Assembly: GCF_022549215.1 (NCBI RefSeq)
Contig: NZ_JAKZFC010000007.1
Coordinates: 120,130 to 184,129 of the forward strand
DNA length: 64,000 nucleotides
Direction of reading: 5' to 3'
DNA from: Solibacillus palustris
GTDB lineage: Bacteria > Bacillota > Bacilli > Bacillales_A > Planococcaceae
Made by a program: the position numbers and the translations under genes. Below, piece after piece: positions 1 through 8,815 of this stretch (its first letter is position 1; the number at the start of each line of letters is the position of its first letter). The notes beneath the pieces are model-generated. The model was not told the DNA's origin and made no database searches. It saw nothing but the letters and a program-made list of their open reading frames with translations.

Positions 1-1161
1 TGTTATTGTATGCATGGCTTTAATTCTTCTCGATTCTCGAATATATGGATACTTTGCTAGCCCATCCTCTGTACCCATAACATCCTTTCGAAGCCTTAAA
101 CTAGGAAAACCTTTTCCCCCATCTAATCTTGGCGCCTCTGTTTGAAGCCAGTATAAGAGGGATAAGCTTTGTTGTTTAGCATTTTTTAAGTTCTTCTCAA
201 TTTCCTCATTAGAAACTCCAATAATTGGCCCTAGAAAATAATCATTTTGCGCCCAATTTATTAGTGATATATCACCCTCATATAGCGCTCCATCAATATT
301 ATTAGTATCCAGTATTCTCCGATATGTAAACAAAGAGGGTATCTGTTGTTCATTGGGGAATAATGTGAATTCCTTTAATTTTGTCGTATCATCAGCATCT
401 ACTGCATACCAGCTAAATAAAGGAAGGTGCGAGAACTTTGGCATATAGTTACGCCAAAAATCATATTGCTCTGGCTTTTCAATAACAAAATTTCCACCCT
501 CTATATAATCAACAGCAAAAACATAAGTAAAGGACTGCATATCTTTCGGATTTGATTCTTCTAATGCATGAGGTTCCCCAGTAATTAATCTAGATTCAGC
601 ACCTGTTACATATTCAACCCCTGCAATTGGTAAGACATCACCACATTCAGTTGCATCCAAAAAATAGTGCCCACTCAATTCAATTTTTGCCAACTCATTG
701 ACATGTACAACTGTGATGGACTGTACCGTATCTCCGTCCTTTGTTGCCTCTATCGGTTTATAGTTATATAAAATTTTTATTTTCCCACTATTTACAAAGG
801 GTGCCAGCATATCGGAAATTACATTTAGCGCAACTTTAGGCTCATGTGCCAGCCTACTCACCCAGCCATTGCCAGGATTCAATAAATCATTTTCTTTTGC
901 TTCTTTAGTAAGTGGATAGTTGTCACGATAATATTGACGCACTCGATTCCTAAATTCTCGGTACGTGCTCGTGCAGCCAAAGTGCTCAATCCATCGATGT
1001 TCATCTGGCGGTACTCCTTGACTTGTAAGTTGTCCACCTAACCAATCTGTTTCCTCCGTCATAATAACCTGATAGCCCATTTTGGCAACCGCTAATGCTG
1101 CCATACAACCTCCTAGGCCTCCACCTATTACAATAACATCCGAATTTTCTTGTTTCATCAT
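1..1161 (-). CDS. FAD-dependent oxidoreductase, 3' end beyond the window
   Basis: 387 codons are open from a double ATG at 1161/1158 to the left edge, so the C-terminus is missing. A good ribosome site (AAAGGGGGG) lies 7 bases upstream of the first ATG. The N-terminus carries the dinucleotide-binding signature VIVIGGGLGGCMAALAVA and then a W-L-G-G-Q motif, as in the FAD_oxidored family (PF12831), whose members oxidise sugar- or cyclitol-like substrates or are uncharacterised. No signal peptide is seen, so it is probably cytoplasmic. It lies 41 bp downstream of the DUF4127 gene and a sugar ABC transporter on the same strand, which suggests oxidation of an imported carbohydrate. The substrate cannot be read from the sequence. 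Confidence 0.8.
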   Translation of the reverse strand, partial: MMKQENSDVIVIGGGLGGCMAALAVAKMGYQVIMTEETDWLGGQLTSQGVPPDEHRWIEHFGCTSTYREFRNRVRQYYRDNYPLTKEAKENDLLNPGNGWVSRLAHEPKVALNVISDMLAPFVNSGKIKILYNYKPIEATKDGDTVQSITVVHVNELAKIELSGHYFLDATECGDVLPIAGVEYVTGAESRLITGEPHALEESNPKDMQSFTYVFAVDYIEGGNFVIEKPEQYDFWRNYMPKFSHLPLFSWYAVDADDTTKLKEFTLFPNEQQIPSLFTYRRILDTNNIDGALYEGDISLINWAQNDYFLGPIIGVSNEEIEKNLKNAKQQSLSLLYWLQTEAPRLDGGKGFPSLRLRKDVMGTEDGLAKYPYIRESRRIKAMHTIT

Positions 1162-1202
1162 ATAGAAGCCCCCCTTTAGTCACTAGCTTTCTCATTCCTT
1201 GC

Positions 1203-2720
1203 CTATTTGATATGTTCAACAGTCAAGCCAACTTCAAACATCCGGCTCCATGGCATCGTACATTCCTTGATGTGTATGCTATTTTCATCATCGATTAGAT
1301 GCTCTTGTATAAATGAGGTTAGTTGTGATTGCACAATGTTAGCAACGACCCCTTTTTTGCCATCCACACGGAAGTAATTGTAACCTAGCTCAGGTAATCT
1401 GTTATTCGTTACATCATTCCTTACATAGCTACAATATCCCGCATCTTCTACATAGCGTAATGCTAAAAAATTGCGATGGGCTTGTGATTCCCCAAAAATA
1501 TTGTAAAACATCCCCTGCGCTATGCATGTACCTAATGAATTTGAACTTGTATTCCAACCTGCATAGCCAGCCAATGAGAAAAGAATGTTTTTATATTTCA
1601 TTAATTTTAATAGCTCTAAGTCTGAACCATTCGCGAAAGCTACATCCGCTACGATACAAGGAATAGTTCGTTTCTTCACCGTGAATTCAAGCTGCTCAAC
1701 AAAATCAATAAGATTTCGATTCACTTGATAAGTTGTACTCAGGTCCCCTTGACAGGAAGCCTCTAACATTGGTTCTACAGGTGCATTTACAAATAAAACA
1801 AGATCCGCTTCTTGCATATTTGTCGTCATCAGTCCCCCCGCAGCTAATATTTGATATTTAAGTGTCTCCAATAATGGCCTGTCTTCGTATAGTGGCGTAA
1901 CTGCAGGTCCTTGACTACTCGAAAATACCGGATAAATCAACGGTCTCTTGTCTTTAAAAGCGTTCAACATTCTGGCAAGTAAAGTGCAACCAACTTCATC
2001 CGCGCCTGGATACATATAGACATCTAGTTCTAAATGATGGGCTGCAATAGCTCCTCTTACTGCCTGTTGATCCATAGCGGTCCAACCATAGGGAGCCGAA
2101 TCATCTTGCGGAATAATAAGAAAATCAATGATTCCCTTGCTCACATATTCGAGTACAAGTTGATTGACACCGACATTAACCTTTCTTCTAGCTAAATAAT
2201 CCTCAACATGCTCTTTAGGCAATTGACACTTTAATGCTTCACATTCCTTTTTCTCCTCCAATGATGCGAGGTTAGCAGCTATTAAATGTGAAAGTTCGCC
2301 ATACCGGAAAATTTCCTTTCCCCAGTACTCATAGTAATCGGGCTCTTCATCATTACTAGAATACTGAGGACATCTCATAATGAGATTAAAAGCATATATT
2401 TTTACGTTTGAGTTACCCGCTTTAATTCTTGAAAGTTTGTTTAGTATTTTTTCGCAATCCTCTAACGACAATTGATGCAGTCTTGAAGGGATAATTCCGC
2501 CAAATAATAATGTATCTATTGAAAGAATAAGACCATCTGCATCCATGGACTCCTTATATAACCAATCCCATAGTTGTTCTATGTCCCCTGGTTTCTTTTT
2601 TTCCCCCATTAAATTTAAACTAGGGCGTACGAGATTTACTTCCGTTTGGTCGGTTAAAAGGTTTGGAAAAGAATAATTACATGGTCGCTCATCTAATGGA
2701 ACATAAACAATTTTTTGCAT
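1203..2720 (-). CDS. DUF4127 family protein
   Basis: A 505-residue protein that opens with YVPLDERPCN at residues 6-15, the hallmark of DUF4127 (PF13552), and has the family's usual length of about 500. Other polar blocks such as IPQDDSAPYGW and YPGADEVGCTLLAR look like active-site loops. No signal peptide or membrane segment is seen. The start is supported by GAGGGGGTG upstream of the ATG. The molecular function of DUF4127 is not established to my knowledge. Its place between a sugar ABC transporter and an FAD oxidoreductase suggests a role in processing an imported glycan or glycoside. Repeat copy A lies just upstream, between this gene and the permease gene. Confidence 0.85.
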   Translation of the reverse strand: MQKIVYVPLDERPCNYSFPNLLTDQTEVNLVRPSLNLMGEKKKPGDIEQLWDWLYKESMDADGLILSIDTLLFGGIIPSRLHQLSLEDCEKILNKLSRIKAGNSNVKIYAFNLIMRCPQYSSNDEEPDYYEYWGKEIFRYGELSHLIAANLASLEEKKECEALKCQLPKEHVEDYLARRKVNVGVNQLVLEYVSKGIIDFLIIPQDDSAPYGWTAMDQQAVRGAIAAHHLELDVYMYPGADEVGCTLLARMLNAFKDKRPLIYPVFSSSQGPAVTPLYEDRPLLETLKYQILAAGGLMTTNMQEADLVLFVNAPVEPMLEASCQGDLSTTYQVNRNLIDFVEQLEFTVKKRTIPCIVADVAFANGSDLELLKLMKYKNILFSLAGYAGWNTSSNSLGTCIAQGMFYNIFGESQAHRNFLALRYVEDAGYCSYVRNDVTNNRLPELGYNYFRVDGKKGVVANIVQSQLTSFIQEHLIDDENSIHIKECTMPWSRMFEVGLTVEHIK

Positions 2721-2751
2721 GTATACACCCCCTCGTAATCGATGTTTATCA

Positions 2752-2940
2752 ATTACGCCCCAGCGTAATTGCGTCCAGATTTTTTCGAGCTCGCTCGAAA
2801 ACCTCCCCTAAAAAATCTGTGACATCCGCCGGAGCTTAACTTGATTCAGCCGGGGTTTGAATCCCCACTGAATAGAATTACTTTTTCGGCATTCATCCCC
2901 CACTTATAGAAGTAGGGGACTTCTGCTGAATCATGTTAAA
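2752..2940 (-). repeat. Structured intergenic repeat, copy A
   Basis: One of three related elements (others at 13540-13726 and 49991-50121). In order it holds a palindrome ATTACGC/GCGTAAT (2752-2769), a stem CAGATTTTTT/AAAAAATCTG (2776-2785 with 2810-2819) enclosing a small hairpin CGAG/CTCG, a conserved block around GTGACATCCGCCGG, and a distal hairpin region with TTGATTCAG and CTGAATCA arms. Stem bases differ between copies but still pair. On the minus strand the element ends about 30 bp before the DUF4127 start and begins about 15 bp after the permease stop. Confidence 0.85.
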
Positions 2941-2955
2941 AAATTTGCAGACCAT

Positions 2956-3801
2956 CTATCCTTTTATAGCTCCTGAAATGCCTTCCATAAAGTATTTTTG
3001 AGTTAATAAAAATACGATAATAATAGGAAGAACAGAGATAACCGTTCCAGCTGCTATCCATCCAAAGTTATAAGAAAACTGTCCATTTAGGAAACTTAAA
3101 GCAGAAGCTAATGGGTACTTGTCTGTATTCAATACGATAATTGGCCATAAAAAGCTGTTCCAACTTGCCATAAATTCGAATAAGGCAACAACAGCAATCG
3201 CTGGTTTTATCATCGGCATCATCAGTTGCCACCAAATACGTAATTCAGAGGCACCATCCATCTTTCCAGAATCCCTAATGTCGCTAGGAATCCCCATAAA
3301 TGCCTGCCTAAATAGAAATACATTAAAAACGGTTACTAAGCCTGGAAGTACCACGCCAGTAAATGTATTGATTAAACCAAGCTTATTTATTGTTAAATAA
3401 TTGACAACTAGACCCGCAGCAGCAGGGATAATCATCGTAGCAATCAACGCCACAAAAATAATATTCTTCCCTTTAAACTTGAATATAGCTAATGGATATG
3501 CGGTTAAACTACATAATAAAATACTGAATACCACACCAAAAAATGTGATAATGACTGTATTCCATATGTATTTAAGGAAATCCATATACTGCCAAACATC
3601 TACATAATTTTTAAAATCAATAAATGTCGGAAATATAGCAGGTGGAAAAGCAAATACATTTTTCCCAGGCATTAGCGAAACACTTAGTAACCAAAGGAAT
3701 GGCCCCATCATTAAAAGAGCAAATAGCATTAACGGTATATAAATAAGGACTTTATTTTGAATGGTTTTTAGTAGTTTTCTATTTTTCATCGCTTTATCCA
3801 T
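2956..3801 (-). CDS. Carbohydrate ABC transporter permease (MalG/UgpE type)
   Basis: 281 residues with about six membrane segments. It carries the binding-protein-dependent transport motif near residues 185-200 (DGASELRIWWQLMMPMIKPA), which docks onto the ATPase. This family forms the channel with a MalF-type partner and imports sugars or glycerol-phosphate-type substrates across the cytoplasmic membrane. Its ATG overlaps the stop of the upstream partner permease by one base (TAATG), indicating translational coupling. No ATPase lies in the operon; the MsmX-like ATPase at 7420-8529 is the obvious candidate energiser. The exact substrate is unknown. Confidence 0.9.
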   Translation of the reverse strand: MDKAMKNRKLLKTIQNKVLIYIPLMLFALLMMGPFLWLLSVSLMPGKNVFAFPPAIFPTFIDFKNYVDVWQYMDFLKYIWNTVIITFFGVVFSILLCSLTAYPLAIFKFKGKNIIFVALIATMIIPAAAGLVVNYLTINKLGLINTFTGVVLPGLVTVFNVFLFRQAFMGIPSDIRDSGKMDGASELRIWWQLMMPMIKPAIAVVALFEFMASWNSFLWPIIVLNTDKYPLASALSFLNGQFSYNFGWIAAGTVISVLPIIIVFLLTQKYFMEGISGAIKG

Positions 3802-4700
3802 TAATATGGATTTACACCACCCTTCTTATTAAATAGGAAGATGAAAATACTAAAGAACATAATAATAAAACTAATAATTAACCCTAATGCTGATGAATAT
3901 CCAAATTCAAATACTTCGAATCCTTGTTCGTAAATATAGAGGCTACTCGTTAACGTTGCATTCCCAGGACCTCCAGATGTCAGGACAAATACTTCATCAA
4001 ACACACGTATCGCTGACATGAGGGAAATCAATGTGCAGAAAAACACATATGGTTTTAATAAAGGAATGGTGATTTTTCTAATGACTTGGAAGTTGCTTGC
4101 CCCATCTATCTTCGCTGCCTCAATGCAGTCTGTCGGAACTGCCTGTAAGCCTGCAAGATAAATCATCATATAATAGCCCAACCCTTTCCACAGGGTAATA
4201 AACATTACTGCCCAAAGTGCCGTATCCTTATCAGATAACCAACTGATTTTTTCATTTATAATGCCAATAGACAGTAGTATGTAGTTCAAAACCCCATTTG
4301 AACTCATTAACCAACCCCAAATAATCGAAACCGCAACCATCGATGTAACGACAGGAATATAAAAGGCAGCTCGGAAAAATTTAATCCCCGCTATCTTTCG
4401 ATTGACTAATATCGCCATAAATATCGATATAATTTGAATAAAAGGAACAATAATCATATAAAACAGCGAATTTTTAACAGACGCAATAAAATTGACATCA
4501 GAAAATGCCCGTTTAAAGTTTTCAAACCCTACAAATTTTGTTTCGCCGATCACCGAATAATTTGTAAAGGCTAGAGGGACACTATAAATAATCGGCCAAA
4601 AGGTAAAAATAGCGAGCAATATGAGTCCTGGAGCCATAAATAACCATGCTGTTTGGACTTCTGAAAATCTACTTAATTTTGCAACTCTTTTCTGTTTCAA
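3801..4700 (-). CDS. Carbohydrate ABC transporter permease (MalF/UgpA type)
   Basis: 299 residues, six predicted membrane segments, with the EAA-type loop AAKIDGASNFQVIRKITIPL near residues 195-214. It is the heteromeric partner of the next permease in importing a carbohydrate. The start is a TTG at 4700 preceded by GGAGGGAAG. It lies 58 bp downstream of the binding-protein gene and overlaps the following permease by one base, giving the usual order of binding protein, permease 1, permease 2. Confidence 0.9.
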   Translation of the reverse strand: MKQKRVAKLSRFSEVQTAWLFMAPGLILLAIFTFWPIIYSVPLAFTNYSVIGETKFVGFENFKRAFSDVNFIASVKNSLFYMIIVPFIQIISIFMAILVNRKIAGIKFFRAAFYIPVVTSMVAVSIIWGWLMSSNGVLNYILLSIGIINEKISWLSDKDTALWAVMFITLWKGLGYYMMIYLAGLQAVPTDCIEAAKIDGASNFQVIRKITIPLLKPYVFFCTLISLMSAIRVFDEVFVLTSGGPGNATLTSSLYIYEQGFEVFEFGYSSALGLIISFIIMFFSIFIFLFNKKGGVNPY

Positions 4701-4758
4701 AGGACTTCCCTCCTATCGAAAATGGGCAGAAATGCATCTGCCCATTCGTTTTTTGTCT

Positions 4759-6066
4759 TTAGCGACTTAAAATATCGTTAATTTCTTTTTCAGCTGCATC
4801 CAATTCAGTATTAAGATCTTGTTCATTAATATAGATATTTTGCAGGCGCTTATTAAAGGCTTTATTTACATCATTCGCATTTTCAATACCTAGGTAAAAG
4901 TCCGACGCTTTATCTAAACTTTCAACAGATGCTGTTAATGCTTGCCCCTCTAATGTTCCATCGTTTTTATAGAAGAATTCATCCTTTGCAGCTGCTTTCG
5001 TTGAAGGCAGTGTACTTGCTACTTTAGAGAATGCCAATTGATTTGCATCGTTTGTTACATAGTGTGCAAATGCAGTTGCTGCTTCAACATTATCAGAAGC
5101 ATTTGGTACAACTAGATTCATAGAGTTCGTAAAACGAATCCCTGCTTTTCCAAGTGGTGCTGGCACGGCAATCGTTTTCTTGTATACATCTGGTGAAGCC
5201 GTTTTTAATTGATTAATAAATGATGAACTCGAGATAATCATCGCTACTTGCTCACTACCAAATAGTTGAACTTGTTGGGCGAATGCAGGAATATCCTTAG
5301 GAATAACCCCTGCTTTAATTAGCTCTATATTGCTTTGGATATACGCTTTTACTTCATCATTATTAAATGCCGCTTTTCCTCCTTCAGCCACTTTGAACCC
5401 TTCTTCAAGAATAGAGCGCGTTTCCATCGTGAAAACATAACCGAAAGAACCCGTTTTTTCTTGAATTTGTTCACCCCAGTTAGCCAAATCTGCTTTTGTT
5501 TGTGGAGGATTATTAATATCTAGTCCAGCTTTTTCTACTAAGTCTGTGTTGATATAAAGCACAGGAATTCCTGTATACCAAGGCAATGCATATGCACCAT
5601 TATCAACTACTGTAGAATTGTAGATTCCGTCAAAATAGATACTTCGCTGTTCTTCTGTTAATTGTTTATTAAAGTCTGTTAATGCACCTTTTGAAGCCAT
5701 TTGACTTGCCAATTCAGTATTTAAATTGACAACATCTGGTGCTTGCTTACTCGCAATGCTTGTTAATAATTTATTTTGGATTGCGTCATACGGGAAGTCT
5801 TTCCAATCAATTTTTACACCTGGATTCTCTTTCTCATAATTCGCTATTAATTCATTAAAGTAATCATTAAATGTTGGTTGAAGAGAAATCGTCCAAAACT
5901 CGACAGACGTGTTTTCCACCTTGTCTTTCGGAGCTTCAACTTTCTTACCGGATTCTTCCGGAGCATCAACTTCTTTTCCGGATTCTTCCTCATTACACGC
6001 AGCTAAAATACCTAAAACAAAAATAAACATCATTGCTACTAATAGTACTTTTTTTAGTCCACTCAT
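4759..6066 (-). CDS. Sugar-binding lipoprotein of an ABC transporter
   Basis: 435 residues. A lipoprotein signal peptide ends in L-A-A-C (Cys at about residue 24), so the mature protein is anchored outside the membrane. It is followed by a charged linker with a small tandem duplication (GKEVDAPEES / GKKVEAPKD) and an extracellular solute-binding fold of family 1 (PF01547/PF13416), as seen in blocks such as FWTISLQPTFNDYFNELI and DVVNLNTELA. It should deliver a mono- or oligosaccharide to the two permeases encoded just downstream. Its promoter region contains a catabolite-control-like operator at 6124-6147, and the gene faces a divergent PucR-type regulator. Confidence 0.9.
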   Translation of the reverse strand: MSGLKKVLLVAMMFIFVLGILAACNEEESGKEVDAPEESGKKVEAPKDKVENTSVEFWTISLQPTFNDYFNELIANYEKENPGVKIDWKDFPYDAIQNKLLTSIASKQAPDVVNLNTELASQMASKGALTDFNKQLTEEQRSIYFDGIYNSTVVDNGAYALPWYTGIPVLYINTDLVEKAGLDINNPPQTKADLANWGEQIQEKTGSFGYVFTMETRSILEEGFKVAEGGKAAFNNDEVKAYIQSNIELIKAGVIPKDIPAFAQQVQLFGSEQVAMIISSSSFINQLKTASPDVYKKTIAVPAPLGKAGIRFTNSMNLVVPNASDNVEAATAFAHYVTNDANQLAFSKVASTLPSTKAAAKDEFFYKNDGTLEGQALTASVESLDKASDFYLGIENANDVNKAFNKRLQNIYINEQDLNTELDAAEKEINDILSR

Positions 6067-6123
6067 AACTTTCTCCCCCCATTATTTTTATACATTTCTA
6101 CTAATTTCCCTACCTCCTAGTTT

Positions 6124-6147
6124 TTACTTGTTAACGCTTACAAGTAA
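6124..6147. promoter_or_regulatory. Palindromic operator, cre-like (CcpA or LacI-type)
   Basis: Perfect 8-base arms TTACTTGT and ACAAGTAA surround TAACGCTT. The core TGTTAACGCTTACA matches the CcpA cre consensus TGWAANCGNTNWCA at 13 of 14 positions. It lies about 60 bp upstream of the binding-protein start. The arms extend beyond a normal cre, so a dedicated LacI-family regulator is an alternative reader. Confidence 0.6.
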
Positions 6148-6216
6148 TCATAAACTACACTTTAGGATATGTAAATAATTTTCCGAATATTTTTAATTTT
6201 AGAAAATTTTTTACAG

Positions 6217-6230
6217 AATAAACGCTAACA
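6217..6230. promoter_or_regulatory. Second cre-like site in the divergent region
   Basis: AATAAACGCTAACA fits the cre consensus at 12 of 14 positions, about 85 bp upstream of the chosen start of the PucR-type regulator. With the stronger site at 6124-6147 it suggests catabolite control of both divergent units. Confidence 0.4.
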
Positions 6231-6316
6231 ACCCCTATCCATTGACAAAGTTATCCTTTTCAAGCAAATTAATAACAAGTAATGAGAATTATTTTCTAGT
6301 AGAAGGAGCAGCGCAT

Positions 6317-7216
6317 ATGATTGAAAAACTAGCGAACCATTTTCAAGTGGCTTTTACTACCGAATTCACACTTAAAGACACAAACAACTATTGGTTCCAA
6401 ACAGAAGACGGGCAAATTTTTGGCCTTTTAAAATCCGCGCTTTCTGATGTCGAACTCGGCCTCTTACAATCATTATTTTTACAAATTGAGGATACAGAAG
6501 CGAATTCAAACACCGCAATTGTTCAATTACATTGGCAACAATTCTTATTCGGTCACTCAAACGACTTACCTTTTTCGGAAGATGTTGAATCCATTCGTTT
6601 TTTTTATTTTCGTTTGAAACAACCAATCATTGACCCGATTAACTTTGAAGAAGCGATTAAAGGGGCTTTCCAGCAACCGATCGTTCTATGGATTAACAAT
6701 ATGTATGGAATTATCATTGAAGAAAAACCGCAAAGTATTTTTGATAAAGAGGAATTTATCCAGTTAAGCGACACATTAACAAGTGACTTTCTTGTTGTTA
6801 TTTATAGTTTTATCGGACAATTACATAAAGCAGATTTATTTTTAAAAGAAAAATTCAGTCTAGAAAAACAATGCTTTCAAGAACTTCTTCCTTATGTTGA
6901 ACAAGAAAAAACAGTCCTATTTTATGAAGCTTTCCCTATGCTTTTAGTTACATCAGCACATTCAATCGATCAAAAAATACTCTCCAACCATTTAATAGAA
7001 AGTCTACAGGACGGAGAAATGCTACATACGTTAAAAGTGTTTTTACAATATAATTTGAATGCTTCTCTAGCCGCTAAAAGGTTGCATATTCATCGAAATA
7101 GCTTGCAATACCGTTTTGATAAATTAATCAATAAAACAGGTATTGACTGTCGAGAGTTCTCAAATGCAGCATTTCTAGCGCTTGTTATTCCATTATTGAC
7201 CAGGAGAATCGATTAA
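6317..7216 (+). CDS. PucR/CdaR-type transcriptional regulator
   Basis: 299 residues from the ATG at 6317, chosen because AGAAGGAG lies 8 bases upstream; an in-frame TTG at 6242 has no good ribosome site. The C-terminal 60 residues contain a helix-turn-helix of the PucR C-terminal type (RLHIHRNSLQYRFDKL), a region also seen in CdaR/sugar-diacid regulators. The N-terminal two thirds are a divergent sensory part without a recognisable GAF or PAS motif. It is divergent from the sugar transporter and upstream of the ATPase gene, so it probably controls one or both. The ligand is unknown. Confidence 0.75.
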   Translation: MIEKLANHFQVAFTTEFTLKDTNNYWFQTEDGQIFGLLKSALSDVELGLLQSLFLQIEDTEANSNTAIVQLHWQQFLFGHSNDLPFSEDVESIRFFYFRLKQPIIDPINFEEAIKGAFQQPIVLWINNMYGIIIEEKPQSIFDKEEFIQLSDTLTSDFLVVIYSFIGQLHKADLFLKEKFSLEKQCFQELLPYVEQEKTVLFYEAFPMLLVTSAHSIDQKILSNHLIESLQDGEMLHTLKVFLQYNLNASLAAKRLHIHRNSLQYRFDKLINKTGIDCREFSNAAFLALVIPLLTRRID

Positions 7217-7383
7217 TTTCTCAGCAATAAACTAGTAGAACCTCCATATTAGTCAAATTGTTAAACGCGTTGCTAGCTACTGAAATGACTGAGGAGCCAA
7301 TTTTGTACACATTGCCCTACAAATTATCAGAAATTTTTGTGCAGTTTGAATATTTACATTTGCCACTCATTTCCACTACACTA

Positions 7384-7398
7384 TGTAAAACGCTTTCA
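7384..7398. promoter_or_regulatory. cre-like site before the ATPase gene
   Basis: TGTAAAACGCTTTCA resembles a cre box with one extra base in one half (reverse: TGAAAGCGTTTTAC). It lies about 20 bp upstream of the ATPase start codon, where binding would block transcription. Confidence 0.4.
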
Positions 7399-7419
7399 TT
7401 TTTAAGGGGGATATTGATA

Positions 7420-8529
7420 ATGGCTGAACTCAAGTTAGAAAATATTTATAAAATTTATGAAAAAGATGTAACAGCGGTAAAAGATTTTAACCTTGAAATT
7501 AAAGATAAAGAGTTTATTGTTTTCGTTGGTCCATCGGGTTGTGGTAAATCGACGACACTGCGTATGGTGGCTGGTTTAGAGGAAATTTCAAAAGGTGAAT
7601 TAATAATAGACGGAAAGCGGATGAATGATGTCGCGCCTAAAGACCGCGATATCGCGATGGTATTCCAAAACTATGCCCTCTATCCGCACATGAGTGTCTA
7701 CGATAATATGGCATTTGGTCTAAAATTACGAAAGCTACCAAAAGATGAAATTGATCGTCGTGTAAAGGAAGCTGCCAAAATTTTAGATCTTGAGCAATAC
7801 TTAGACCGTAAACCAAAAGCGTTATCGGGTGGTCAGCGTCAGCGTGTTGCTTTAGGACGTGCAATCGTTCGTGATGCAAGAGTTTTCTTAATGGATGAGC
7901 CATTATCAAATTTAGATGCAAAGCTTCGTGTACATATGCGTGCCGAAATCACTAAGCTTCATCAGCGATTACAAACAACTACCATTTATGTAACGCATGA
8001 CCAAACAGAAGCAATGACAATGGCAACTAGACTTGTTGTTATGAAGGACGGTATTATTCAACAAGTTGGGACACCAAAAGATGTGTACGAACGACCGAAT
8101 AATGTTTTTGTTGGTGGTTTTATTGGATCGCCTGCAATGAACTTCTTTACGGGTACCCTTTTAGACGGGAAAATCACTATTGGTAATGTTTCACTTTCCA
8201 TCCCAAAAGAAAAAATGAACTATTTACGTGAGAAAGGTTATGTAAACAAAGAAATTACGATGGGGGTTCGCCCGGAGGATTTCAATACTGATCTTTCATT
8301 CACTGAAGGTTCTCCAGATTCTAAAATTGATGTAAAAATCGATGTAGCGGAATTACTCGGTGCAGAAACAATTCTTTACTCCGACATCGAGGGACAACCA
8401 TTTATCTCGCGTGTCGATGCTTCCATAGATGTTAAACCAGGCGATGTTCTTACGGTGGCAATAAATATGGACAAAGCCCATTTCTTTGATAAAGAAACAG
8501 AAAATCGCATACATTTAGATCAAAACTAG
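7420..8529 (+). CDS. msmX: Sugar ABC transporter ATP-binding protein (MsmX/UgpC type)
   Basis: 369 residues from the ATG at 7420, which follows AAGGGGG; longer in-frame starts back to 7258 lack a ribosome site. Walker A is GPSGCGKS, the signature LSGGQRQR and Walker B VFLMDEPLSNLD, followed by the switch His of YVTHDQTEA. The C-terminal 130 residues form the TOBE/OB domain typical of MalK/MsmX proteins. In Bacillus such ATPases serve several sugar importers that lack their own. Here it is the likely motor for the permeases at 2956-4700, which lie on the other side of the regulator gene. The exact symbol is by analogy. Confidence 0.88.
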   Translation: MAELKLENIYKIYEKDVTAVKDFNLEIKDKEFIVFVGPSGCGKSTTLRMVAGLEEISKGELIIDGKRMNDVAPKDRDIAMVFQNYALYPHMSVYDNMAFGLKLRKLPKDEIDRRVKEAAKILDLEQYLDRKPKALSGGQRQRVALGRAIVRDARVFLMDEPLSNLDAKLRVHMRAEITKLHQRLQTTTIYVTHDQTEAMTMATRLVVMKDGIIQQVGTPKDVYERPNNVFVGGFIGSPAMNFFTGTLLDGKITIGNVSLSIPKEKMNYLREKGYVNKEITMGVRPEDFNTDLSFTEGSPDSKIDVKIDVAELLGAETILYSDIEGQPFISRVDASIDVKPGDVLTVAINMDKAHFFDKETENRIHLDQN

Positions 8530-8592
8530 AAAAATATGAGAGCACTTGTGAATAAACAGTAAGTTAATACTTTTTTGTTTAACTTCTATAGC

Positions 8593-8632
8593 AAATCCCC
8601 TTCTAAAAATTAGAGAAGGGGTTTTTTTTATT
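8593..8632 (+). terminator. Intrinsic terminator after the ATPase gene
   Basis: Stem CCCCTTCT/AGAAGGGG with a T8 tail, about 70 bp after the stop codon. Confidence 0.85.
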
Positions 8633-8755
8633 AGCAATCATTCTACTTTATCAGGCGTTTTGTGATGTAATTCGCGTTGTTACACGTTTAAGAAATACTA
8701 CAGCCGAAGAAATTGCCGGTATGTAAATTGCACGGTAGGGGATTCGTTATAAACT

Positions 8756-8787
8756 AAAAGCCTTATACTTGAGTATAAGGCTTTCAA
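8756..8787 (-). terminator. Terminator of the small protein gene at 8816
   Basis: AAAGCCTTATACT and AGTATAAGGCTTT form a near-perfect 13-bp stem just downstream of the 8816-9157 gene on the minus strand; it can act in both directions. Confidence 0.75.
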
Positions 8788-8815
8788 GATTTTAACTGTT
8801 AAAATCTATAAAAAA

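Noticed and set aside
1001..1219. 72-codon minus-strand frame
   Set aside because: It overlaps the 5' end of the FAD oxidoreductase gene in another frame. The oxidoreductase frame carries the GGGLGG motif and a good ribosome site.
7258..7419. N-terminal extension of the MsmX-like ATPase
   Set aside because: The sequence is not ATPase-like, overlaps the cre-like site, and the ATG at 7420 follows AAGGGGG.
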